Positions 1-6,267 of a DNA stretch of 9,942 bases are shown piece after piece. Origin of the DNA: an uncultured bacterium. GTDB taxonomy: Bacteria; Cyanobacteriota; Vampirovibrionia; Gastranaerophilales; Gastranaerophilaceae. The notes beneath the pieces are model-generated. The model was not told the origin of the DNA, searched no databases, and worked only from the letters and a program-made list of their open reading frames with translations. Numbering within the stretch: the stretch's first letter is position 1; every line of letters begins with the position of its first letter. The stretch covers positions 1-9,942 of the forward strand of contig OMVC01000189.1 of assembly GCA_900314375.1 (NCBI GenBank), read 5' to 3'. The translations under genes and the position numbers were made by a program.

Positions 1-99
1 TTTAGCATTTAATACTTTATCTTCATCTATATTACCTGAAGGCGCAATAAATGTTATGGTATCTCCTTGTTTTAATTTTTTAGGTTTAATTATGTTCAT
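1..99 (-). CDS. LD-carboxypeptidase-like protein (peptidase S66), 5' end only
   Basis: Only the first 33 codons are present; the gene runs off the left edge. The start is ATG at 99-97, preceded by AGGA (109-106) with a 6-nt gap. The N-terminus (MNIIKPKKLKQGDTITFIAPSG, positions 99 to 34) matches the opening of the S66 family, which begins with a 'lkpGDtI.iiAPSg' strand and loop. Family members (LdcA, MccF) are serine peptidases that trim the terminal D-Ala from L,D-tetrapeptides in cell-wall recycling, or cleave microcin C-type compounds. The Ser-Glu-His catalytic residues lie beyond the window, so which activity applies cannot be judged. It is divergent from dnaX. A minus-strand TATAAT at 157-152, inside the start of dnaX, is a weak promoter candidate without a good -35. 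Confidence 0.72.
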   Translation of the reverse strand, partial: MNIIKPKKLKQGDTITFIAPSGNIDEDKVLNAK

Positions 100-123
100 A
101 AATTATCCTTTTTTATTCTTCTT

Positions 124-132
124 TGATATAAT
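124..132 (+). promoter_or_regulatory. Extended -10 promoter of dnaX
   Basis: TGATATAAT is a perfect extended -10 element (TGn plus TATAAT at 127-132). No convincing -35 is seen, as is usual for extended -10 promoters; TTATCC at 103-108 is the nearest weak candidate. Transcription would start near 139, only 2-4 nt before the dnaX ATG at 142. The region also contains the ribosome binding site of the divergent S66 gene. Confidence 0.6.
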
Positions 133-141
133 AACTTTATC

Positions 142-2013
142 ATGAATAAGAATTATATACCTTTATATCGTAAATACAGACCGCAAAAGATTGAAGAAAT
201 TGTTGGTCAGGAACATATTAAAAAAGCTTTATCAAATGCAATAGAATCTGACAGAATATCACATGCATATTTGTTTACCGGTCCGAGAGGAACCGGAAAA
301 ACCTCTACCGCACGTATTTTTGCGAAATCACTAAATTGCGAAAAGGGTCCTACGGTTTCCCCTTGTAATGAGTGTGAAAATTGTAAAAATATTACTAATG
401 CAATTCCCATTGATGTAATTGAAATTGACGCTGCAAGTAACAGATCGGTCAGTGATGCGGAAGAAATTATTCAAAACGTTGCAATGTCGCCTGTTCACAG
501 CCGTTACAAAATTTATATAATAGACGAAGTTCACATGCTTACGACAACAGCGTTTAATGCGTTATTAAAAACGCTGGAAGAACCTCCTGCAAATGTTATT
601 TTTATTCTTGCGACTACAGAAGTTCATAAAGTTCTTGATACAATAAAAAGCCGTTGTCAAAGGTTTGATTTTAAACGTATTACAACTGATGATATATCAA
701 AACATTTGCGCTATATTTCCGATAAAGAAGGTATAAACATTGAAGATGATGCCCTAACTTATATCGCACAAAATTCTGCAGGCGGTATGCGCGACAGTAT
801 TGCGTTGCTTGACCAATTAAGTGTGTTAAGCTCATCGGAGAATAAAATTTCTGTAGACGATATAAATAGAATTTTGGGGCGTTTATCTTTTGAATCCTTA
901 AGTGCATTATTTGGTGCTATAGTTTCTTCAAACCAAAACGAGGCATTAAATAAATTAAATGACATTTATAATTCGGGAAATGAACCTTCGCAAATTTTAT
1001 CAAATTTGCTTGAATATATGCGAAATGCTTTAATTATTAAATCTTTAGAAGCTAAAAATTCTACAGATGTTGTGTCTTTAAATAAAGAGCAAATAAAAAA
1101 ACTGGAAAAATTGACAGAAAATATAGAAGTTCATCAGCTTGTTGCTTTAATAGATAAATGCGCAAATTATACAAAAGAATTAAAGTTAACAAGCGAACCG
1201 AAATTGTGGTTGGATGTGGCAATTCTTGATATGTCCAATTTGGCTGAAAATACGAAATTAACGGATTTGCAAAAAAGAATTGAAATGCTTGAAGCAGGTA
1301 CATCTCACAAAATGGTGAATGTTTCAGCTTATAATACACCGCCTTCTCCTGTTTTAAAATCTGAAATGAAGGCTCCGACGCCAATAAAAGAAAAAATTAA
1401 AACAGAAGAAAAAATAGAAAAAACAGCAAAGCCTATAGCGAGAAATGAACATATAGAAAAAGCTAATGAACCAGAATTGATAGATGTTCCAATGTCTTCA
1501 GGCGGTGACAATATAAAAACCTTATGGACAACTTTCCTTGATAACATTTCAAGTTTTCCGTCGCGTGCTATATTAAAACAGCAGGCTGTCCCTGTTAAAA
1601 TGACTGCTGAAGAAATTATAATAGCTATAAAAAATGATACATGGTTGAAAAGCTTCGGTCCGGAAGGTGAAAGATATGCGTTTTTAACCGAATCTGCTCA
1701 AAAGGTTTTCGGTACTCAACCTAAAGTTATTGTTCGCGGACATCAAGCTGGTGATGATAAGCTAAAAACTCAATCAGCCGAAACACCTGTTTCTAATGTC
1801 AAAAAGGAGTTGCCCAGGCAATCTGTAGAAGAAACCCCTCCTTCAAAAGAAGATATTAATGATGCTTTATCTGCGGATGAAAATTCTTTTGAACAGTCTG
1901 ATAATGAAACAAGGCGAACTTCATATAAAACTATATCAAGAGCTGATTCCGCTTATCATTCTGATAATGTAAATATGGTTATGGATTTATTTGAAGGAAA
2001 GCTAATAGAATAA
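142..2013 (+). CDS. dnaX: DNA polymerase III subunit gamma/tau
   Basis: This is the ATPase subunit of the clamp loader, which opens the beta clamp and places it on primed DNA; the tau form also links polymerase cores to the helicase. In the 623-residue product the AAA+ motifs are all present: Walker A GPRGTGKTS (47-55), four zinc-binding cysteines (C66, C75, C78, C81), Walker B with IIDEVHML (126-133), EEPP (146-149), sensor 1 LATTE (156-160), the SRC motif (170-172) and sensor 2 GGMRDS (214-219). Clamp-loader domain III follows to about residue 370. Next comes a low-complexity Lys/Glu-rich linker (about 385-465), a conserved tau-like domain (about 470-550), an acidic linker and a short conserved-looking C-terminal helix. 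No intein is seen, unlike dnaX in some cyanobacteria. The start fits the family (M...RKYRP near the N-terminus), but no Shine-Dalgarno precedes it, in line with a very short leader. It is probably co-transcribed with the radical SAM gene 14 bp downstream. Confidence 0.96.
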   Translation: MNKNYIPLYRKYRPQKIEEIVGQEHIKKALSNAIESDRISHAYLFTGPRGTGKTSTARIFAKSLNCEKGPTVSPCNECENCKNITNAIPIDVIEIDAASNRSVSDAEEIIQNVAMSPVHSRYKIYIIDEVHMLTTTAFNALLKTLEEPPANVIFILATTEVHKVLDTIKSRCQRFDFKRITTDDISKHLRYISDKEGINIEDDALTYIAQNSAGGMRDSIALLDQLSVLSSSENKISVDDINRILGRLSFESLSALFGAIVSSNQNEALNKLNDIYNSGNEPSQILSNLLEYMRNALIIKSLEAKNSTDVVSLNKEQIKKLEKLTENIEVHQLVALIDKCANYTKELKLTSEPKLWLDVAILDMSNLAENTKLTDLQKRIEMLEAGTSHKMVNVSAYNTPPSPVLKSEMKAPTPIKEKIKTEEKIEKTAKPIARNEHIEKANEPELIDVPMSSGGDNIKTLWTTFLDNISSFPSRAILKQQAVPVKMTAEEIIIAIKNDTWLKSFGPEGERYAFLTESAQKVFGTQPKVIVRGHQAGDDKLKTQSAETPVSNVKKELPRQSVEETPPSKEDINDALSADENSFEQSDNETRRTSYKTISRADSAYHSDNVNMVMDLFEGKLIE

Positions 2014-2020
2014 GAGGGGA
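2013..2020 (+). promoter_or_regulatory. Ribosome binding site of the radical SAM gene
   Basis: AGAGGGGA lies 7 nt before the ATG at 2028 and begins on the last base of the dnaX stop codon. It is the strongest Shine-Dalgarno in the left half and fixes the start of the downstream gene. No separate promoter is seen in the 14-bp gap. Confidence 0.75.
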
Positions 2021-2027
2021 ATATAGT

Positions 2028-2804
2028 ATGATAGAAAAAATTGATATTCATTTGGTTGATCATTGTAATTTGAATTGTAAAGGATGTACTCATTTTTCTC
2101 CTTTAGCTGATGAATTTTATCTTGATTTGGATACTTATGAGTGCGATTTGACGCGTCTGTCAAAATTAACCAATGGAGCAGTCGGTTCTATATTTTTACT
2201 TGGAGGAGAACCGTTATTACACCCTCAAGTAACTGAATTTTTTCCGATAGCAAGAAGATTATTTCCCGATACCAAGCTTGTTGTTATTACTAACGGTATA
2301 TTATTGCAAAATAGGGCGGATGATTTTTGGCAGGCTTGTAGAGATAACAATATTCAATTATGGATATCAAAGTATGATTTAACTCTTGATTATGACAAAA
2401 TTCAACAAACTGCAAAAGAGTATGGTGTTTTTTGCGGATTTACAAGCTTGCGAAGAACCGAAAACGGCGATAAGGAATGGATAAAATATACTCTGGATCC
2501 TGATGGGAAGCAATATTATGTAAATTCATCCGATTGGTGCGCCGTAAAGAATTGTGCAACTTTAAAAAAAGGTAAACTGTATACTTGTTGTACGGTTGCT
2601 CATATTGAACATTTTAACAAATATTTTAATACAAATCTTGAGGTTACCCCTTATGATTATGTTGATATATACAAAGTTCATAATATGCGAGCATTGGAAA
2701 ATGCTCTTTCAAAGCCGATTCCGTTTTGCAGATATTGCAAAACAGGTAATCATGAAAAAGGAATTTGGGAACCAAGTAAAAAAGAAATTACCGAATGGAT
2801 TTAG
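2028..2804 (+). CDS. Radical SAM protein with SPASM-like C-terminal cysteines
   Basis: The product has 258 residues. The cluster-binding CxxxCxxC motif (C13, C17, C20, in DHCNLNCKGCTHFSPLA) ligates the [4Fe-4S] cluster that cleaves S-adenosylmethionine to a 5'-deoxyadenosyl radical. GGEPLL (59-64) is the usual 'GGE' SAM-binding motif. A second group of cysteines (C171, C176, C187, C188, C234, C237) resembles a shortened SPASM or twitch domain that would bind an auxiliary Fe-S cluster. The 'HCNLNCKGCtHFSPLA' type is a widespread uncharacterised branch; related proteins are often annotated only as radical SAM proteins and some lie near sugar or surface-polymer genes. The substrate cannot be inferred here. 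It follows dnaX closely with a strong ribosome binding site, so it is likely in the same transcript. Its stop codon overlaps that of the convergent typA gene. Confidence 0.88.
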   Translation: MIEKIDIHLVDHCNLNCKGCTHFSPLADEFYLDLDTYECDLTRLSKLTNGAVGSIFLLGGEPLLHPQVTEFFPIARRLFPDTKLVVITNGILLQNRADDFWQACRDNNIQLWISKYDLTLDYDKIQQTAKEYGVFCGFTSLRRTENGDKEWIKYTLDPDGKQYYVNSSDWCAVKNCATLKKGKLYTCCTVAHIEHFNKYFNTNLEVTPYDYVDIYKVHNMRALENALSKPIPFCRYCKTGNHEKGIWEPSKKEITEWI

Positions 2805-4588
2805 CTGTATATTTTTCTGGTTAAATCGGCTTTGCGAAGTCTTATGTTTTCAGGAGTAATTTCAACTAATTCATCATCAGATATATATTCTAAAGCTTCT
2901 TCAAGTGATAATATTTTCGGAGCTTGAAGTGTTACCATAACATCTGCGGTTGAACTTCTCATATTGGTTAATTTTTTTGTCTTACAAATATTTACAACGA
3001 TATCTTGGGGTCTGTTGCCTTCACCTATAATCATTCCGCGATAAACTTTAGTTTTAGGCGTTACAAAGAAAACCCCACGGTCTTCAAATTGTGCCAGAGC
3101 ATAAGGAATAGCTTCCCCTTGCTCGTGTGCAATAATTGAACCGCATCTTTGACGGTTTATATCGCCTGCATAAGGTCTGTAGTGAAGGAATGTATGATAC
3201 ATAATTCCTTCCCCTCTTGTCATTCTTATAAATTCGTTTCTAAAGCCGATTAGTCCGCGTGCAGGAATATGGAATGTTAAATGTGTTCTGCCTTTTGCGG
3301 ATTTCATATCTTTCATCTCGGCTTTTCTGTTTGATAATCTTTCTATTGCGGAACCTGCATATTCATCAGGAACATCTACCATTAAGTTTTCGTACGGCTC
3401 ACATTGTTCGCCGTTGATATTTTTAAAGATAACTTCAGGTTTTGAAACGGCAAATTCGTAACCTTCTCGGCGCATTGTCTCAATAAGAATACTTAAATGC
3501 AATTCCCCTCTGCCTGAAACCTTGAAACAGTCCGTTGAATCAGTATCTTCAACTCTTAATGATACGTTTTTCTCCAATTCTGTATAAAGTCTTTTTCTTA
3601 ATTGGCGTGAAGTGACAAATTTACCTTCCGTACCTGCAAAAGGACTGTCATTTACCGAAAAATTCATTTGTAAAGTCGGCTCATCGACCTTAATTAATGG
3701 TAATGCTTGCGGGTTTTCAGGGTCGCAAAGAGTTTCTCCAATTTGAATATCTGAAAATCCTGCAATTCCTACGATGTCGCCTGCGGAAGCTTCCTGAATT
3801 TCTGTTCTGCCCAAATCGTGAAATCCGAACAGCTTTGTTATTTTTCCTTTTGATTGTGTTCCGTCAGCTTGAATCCAACAAACTGTATCTTGCGAATGAA
3901 CAACCCCTTGAACAATTCTTCCGATTACAATTCTGCCGACGTATTCGTTATAATCAAGAGTTGTTGCTCTGAATTGAAACGGCTTATTTGAATCCCCTTC
4001 AGGTGGTGCAATATTTTTCAATATGCAATCCAACAACGGAACCATATCTTTTCTTTCGTCTTCAAGCTCGTTTATTGCAAATCCTTGTAAACTGCTTGCA
4101 AAAATAAACGGAAAATCAATTAAATCTTCTCTGTCTGTTAATTCCGTAAATAAATCAAAAACTTTATCTAACGCAGTCAGCGGTTCTGCTGCAGGTTTAT
4201 CGATTTTATTTATGACAACGATAATTTTCAAACCTAATTCTAAAGCTTTGGATAATACAAATCTTGTTTGTGGCATAGGACCTTCAGCAGCATCAACAAT
4301 CAATAATGCGCCGTCAACCATACCCAAAACACGTTCGACTTCACCGCCAAAATCCGCGTGCCCCGGAGTATCAACGACATTAATTTTTGTATTTTTATAG
4401 TTTATGGCGATATTCTTTGACAGAATTGTAATTCCGCGTTCTCTTTCCAAATCGTTACTGTCTAATACACGTTCTTCAACATGCTGATTTTCTCTAAAAA
4501 CGCCTGCTTGTTTAAGTAAACAGTCAACGAGTGTTGTTTTCCCGTGGTCAACGTGTGCTATTATTGCTATATTTCTAATATCTGTCAT
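2801..4588 (-). CDS. typA: Translational GTPase TypA/BipA
   Basis: This ribosome-associated GTPase of the EF-G family acts in ribosome biogenesis and in growth under stress such as cold. In the 595-residue product the G motifs are intact: G1 AHVDHGKT (11-18), switch I with RERGITI (49-55), G3 DTPGH (73-77) and G4 NKID (127-130). EF-G-like domain II, domains III and V and the TypA-specific C-terminal domain follow, and the total is close to the usual length of about 600. The ATG at 4588 is preferred because GGCGGA (4598-4593) lies 4 nt upstream and the protein then begins MTDIRNIAIIAHVDHG, as in the family. An in-frame TTG at 4600 would add four residues but overlaps that ribosome binding site. 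A promoter and an inverted repeat lie just upstream. The 3' end is convergent with the radical SAM gene and overlaps it by 4 bp. Confidence 0.96.
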   Translation of the reverse strand: MTDIRNIAIIAHVDHGKTTLVDCLLKQAGVFRENQHVEERVLDSNDLERERGITILSKNIAINYKNTKINVVDTPGHADFGGEVERVLGMVDGALLIVDAAEGPMPQTRFVLSKALELGLKIIVVINKIDKPAAEPLTALDKVFDLFTELTDREDLIDFPFIFASSLQGFAINELEDERKDMVPLLDCILKNIAPPEGDSNKPFQFRATTLDYNEYVGRIVIGRIVQGVVHSQDTVCWIQADGTQSKGKITKLFGFHDLGRTEIQEASAGDIVGIAGFSDIQIGETLCDPENPQALPLIKVDEPTLQMNFSVNDSPFAGTEGKFVTSRQLRKRLYTELEKNVSLRVEDTDSTDCFKVSGRGELHLSILIETMRREGYEFAVSKPEVIFKNINGEQCEPYENLMVDVPDEYAGSAIERLSNRKAEMKDMKSAKGRTHLTFHIPARGLIGFRNEFIRMTRGEGIMYHTFLHYRPYAGDINRQRCGSIIAHEQGEAIPYALAQFEDRGVFFVTPKTKVYRGMIIGEGNRPQDIVVNICKTKKLTNMRSSTADVMVTLQAPKILSLEEALEYISDDELVEITPENIRLRKADLTRKIYS

Positions 4589-4609
4589 AAATTCCGCCAA
4601 TCATAATTC

Positions 4610-4634
4610 TTTTAGTGTAAGTTTTACACTAAAA
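4610..4634. repeat. Perfect 11-bp inverted repeat over the typA transcription start (candidate operator)
   Basis: TTTTAGTGTAA (4610-4620), a 3-nt spacer, then its exact complement TTACACTAAAA (4624-4634). It touches the -10 box of the typA promoter and covers the expected start site near 4627, where a bound repressor would block transcription. The arms are too AT-rich, and lack a following T-run, to make a good terminator. The other reading is a weak hairpin at the 5' end of the typA mRNA. No regulator gene adjoins it, so the ligand is unknown. Confidence 0.55.
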
Positions 4635-4662
4635 TTTTAATACAGATAAAAAAATTTTTCAA
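4634..4662 (-). promoter_or_regulatory. sigma70-type promoter of typA
   Basis: Read on the minus strand, -35 TTGAAA (4662-4657), a 17-bp spacer and -10 TAAAAT (4639-4634). The start site is expected near 4627, giving a leader of about 40 nt before the typA ATG. The promoter sits in the 82-bp gap after the transporter gene, so typA can be transcribed independently of it. Confidence 0.6.
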
Positions 4663-4670
4663 TATACTAT

Positions 4671-6071
4671 TTAATTTTTGTTCGTTTGCGGTTTATAAGC
4701 AATAAATGCGCATAATAAACATATTATTCCGAACAAAATACCAAAACACATGGTAAGGTGGTACGAATTTAGAAAAGCGTTTGTATATTGCATTTTATCA
4801 GCGAGATTGTTGTGCAAAAAGCTATCAAAAAGCGTGATTGTAATTGCAACACCTAAAATGTTTCCCATGTTTCTTGCTAGAGAAAGTATTCCGCTGGCAA
4901 TACCGAGTTCGCTTTTTTTAACGCTTGTTAATATTGCGTTGTTAGATGGTGATTGAAAGCAACCGTTTCCGCATCCCATAATGAATGATGCCGCAATAAT
5001 CTGCCACATTTGAGTATGTGTATTAAAGGTGGTAAAGATAATGAGCGAAATTATGTAAATTGAAGGTCCTATAAGGGTGAGTATACGGCTTCCGTATTTG
5101 CCTGATAAACTTCCTGCAAAAGGCGCAACAATGCATGAAGCAACCGAGTACGGAAGGATTAGCAAGCCTGTTATAAATGCATTATATTTCATTATTTGCT
5201 GGAGAAATAAGGGTAATAAAATAGCATTTGTAAACATCGTCATGTATGAAGTCATGACTGCAATATTTCCATAAGTAAACGGCTTAATTTTAAACATTTT
5301 AAAATTTATCATAGGGTAGTTTATTTTTTTATCTCTAAAATAGAATAAACCGCCGAATAATAGCGTTAGCGTTCCTAAGGAAATTATTTTTAAAGATTTC
5401 CACCCCCAGCTGTGACCTTCCGATATTGCAAGTAACAGCGCACATAAGGCAATACTGAAATATAAAAAACCTTTATAATCGAATTTAAGATTTTCTTTTT
5501 TACGGTTAACAGACGGGAAAATTTTATACGCGACAATAGCGCCAAGTATCGCAAACGGAACGGACGGAAGAAAAAGTGTTCTCCATCCGAAAAAATGTAT
5601 AAAAGCTCCGCCAATAGCAGGTCCGCTTAACCCTCCGACAGCGACAAGTGAAGCATTAAGTCCTAAAGCTTTTCCTCTGTCTTCTCCTTTAAATAATGAT
5701 GCAATAGCAGCAGGGCCGTTTGCAAGTAATATTGAAGCTCCGATTGCTTCTATACATCTGAATATTATTAATATATAAAATGTCGGAGCAAAGCAGTTAC
5801 ATAATGCGCCAAGTCCGAATATTAAAAATCCGATTGAGAAAATTTTATTTTTAGGAAATATATCACCAAGCTTTCCAAAAAACGGTAAAAGGACTGTTAA
5901 AACAAGCATATACGCAATTATTACCCACTGAACCTGCGATAAGGAGATTTTTAACCCTTCAGAAATCGGATAGAGTGCAAGTTGAACTGCCGAAGAATCC
6001 AACATTCCCAAGAAATTTCCCATTATAACAAATACGCAAATTATCCATTTGAGTCGGTAATCATTTATCAT
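4671..6071 (-). CDS. MFS drug/proton antiporter, DHA2 (14-TM, EmrB/QacA-like) family
   Basis: The 466-residue inner-membrane protein has about 14 hydrophobic segments, spread from residues 10-30 to 440-460, as expected for the DHA2 branch of the major facilitator superfamily. LDSSAVQLALYPIS (24-37) is the TM1 motif of the branch, with the membrane-embedded Asp25. Motif A is GKLGDIFPKNKIF (66-78). Motif B is around FRCIEAIGAS (104-113) with Arg105. The antiporter motif C is GGLSGPAIGG (146-155). FGWRTLF (161-167) is also typical. Such proteins export drugs or other amphipathic compounds by proton exchange; the substrate cannot be read from sequence. The start is ATG at 6071, with no strong Shine-Dalgarno. 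No EmrA-like partner or adjacent regulator is present in the window. No terminator is seen between it and typA. Confidence 0.92.
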   Translation of the reverse strand: MINDYRLKWIICVFVIMGNFLGMLDSSAVQLALYPISEGLKISLSQVQWVIIAYMLVLTVLLPFFGKLGDIFPKNKIFSIGFLIFGLGALCNCFAPTFYILIIFRCIEAIGASILLANGPAAIASLFKGEDRGKALGLNASLVAVGGLSGPAIGGAFIHFFGWRTLFLPSVPFAILGAIVAYKIFPSVNRKKENLKFDYKGFLYFSIALCALLLAISEGHSWGWKSLKIISLGTLTLLFGGLFYFRDKKINYPMINFKMFKIKPFTYGNIAVMTSYMTMFTNAILLPLFLQQIMKYNAFITGLLILPYSVASCIVAPFAGSLSGKYGSRILTLIGPSIYIISLIIFTTFNTHTQMWQIIAASFIMGCGNGCFQSPSNNAILTSVKKSELGIASGILSLARNMGNILGVAITITLFDSFLHNNLADKMQYTNAFLNSYHLTMCFGILFGIICLLCAFIAYKPQTNKN

Positions 6072-6085
6072 ATTATGATGATACC

Positions 6086-6110
6086 ATGTAAAGATTTCGG
6101 GTAATGTAAA
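6086..6110. repeat. Two direct copies of ATGTAAA upstream of the transporter gene
   Basis: ATGTAAA occurs at 6086-6092 and 6104-6110, 18 bp apart start to start, within 40 bp upstream of the transporter start codon. The spacing is slightly under two helical turns, so a paired regulator site is possible. Chance is also plausible in AT-rich DNA. Confidence 0.25.
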
Positions 6111-6149
6111 CTTTTGTAATCGGCATCCTCATCTTCTGAACGCGATTTT

Positions 6150-6184
6150 CCCTCCAACGCTCAAAATCTCCAACCCTCCAAACC
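6150..6184. other. C-rich tract with three CTCCAA copies (G-rich on the minus strand)
   Basis: In an otherwise AT-rich intergenic region this stretch is strongly strand-biased, with almost no G on the plus strand. CTCCAA appears at 6152-6157, 6168-6173 and 6176-6181, the first and last within the longer CCCTCCAA. The minus strand reads GGTTTGGAGGGTTGGAG (6184-6168), which has four G-runs and could form a two-layer quadruplex. It lies about 80-110 bp upstream of the transporter start and 20 bp before the pilin promoter. Function is unknown. Confidence 0.4.
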
Positions 6185-6204
6185 TTCTTTTTAATGCAAC
6201 AATA

Positions 6205-6233
6205 TTGAATTCTATTGTAATGTATGATATAAT
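6205..6233 (+). promoter_or_regulatory. sigma70-type promoter of the pilin-S74 operon
   Basis: -35 TTGAAT (6205-6210), a 17-bp spacer and extended -10 TGATATAAT (TATAAT at 6228-6233). Transcription should start near 6240. The element shares TGATATAAT exactly with the dnaX promoter. It rules out any translation start before about 6240, including the TTG that forms part of the -35 box. Confidence 0.75.
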
Positions 6234-6267
6234 TAATTATATAGTATTATGTCGGAGTATGTCGAGG

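Noticed and set aside
1095..1101. Seven-A run in dnaX as the frameshift site
   Set aside because: The heptamer is slippery, but a shift here would truncate inside the clamp-loader domain III (about residue 320), which is unlikely to give a working gamma form.
1061..1384. 107-codon open frame on the minus strand inside dnaX
   Set aside because: Antisense shadow of the dnaX linker region with no recognisable domain.
2596..2859. 87-codon plus-strand frame across the radical SAM and typA ends
   Set aside because: Overlaps two real genes in another frame; the translation reads as shifted radical SAM sequence.
4023..4400. 125-codon open frame on the plus strand inside typA
   Set aside because: It lies wholly antisense to a well-conserved gene, has low-complexity Ser/Asn-rich composition, and has no recognisable family or good ribosome binding site. 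It is a shadow frame.
4589..4600. TTG start for typA giving four extra residues
   Set aside because: The TTG overlaps the GGCGGA ribosome binding site of ATG 4588, and the ATG gives the family-typical N-terminus.
6205..6267. In-frame upstream extension of the first pilin gene (TTG 6205, ATG 6220, ATG 6259)
   Set aside because: 6205 is the -35 box and 6220 lies before the expected transcript start. ATG 6259 has CGGAG only 1 nt away, and the leader would be longer than in the paralog.
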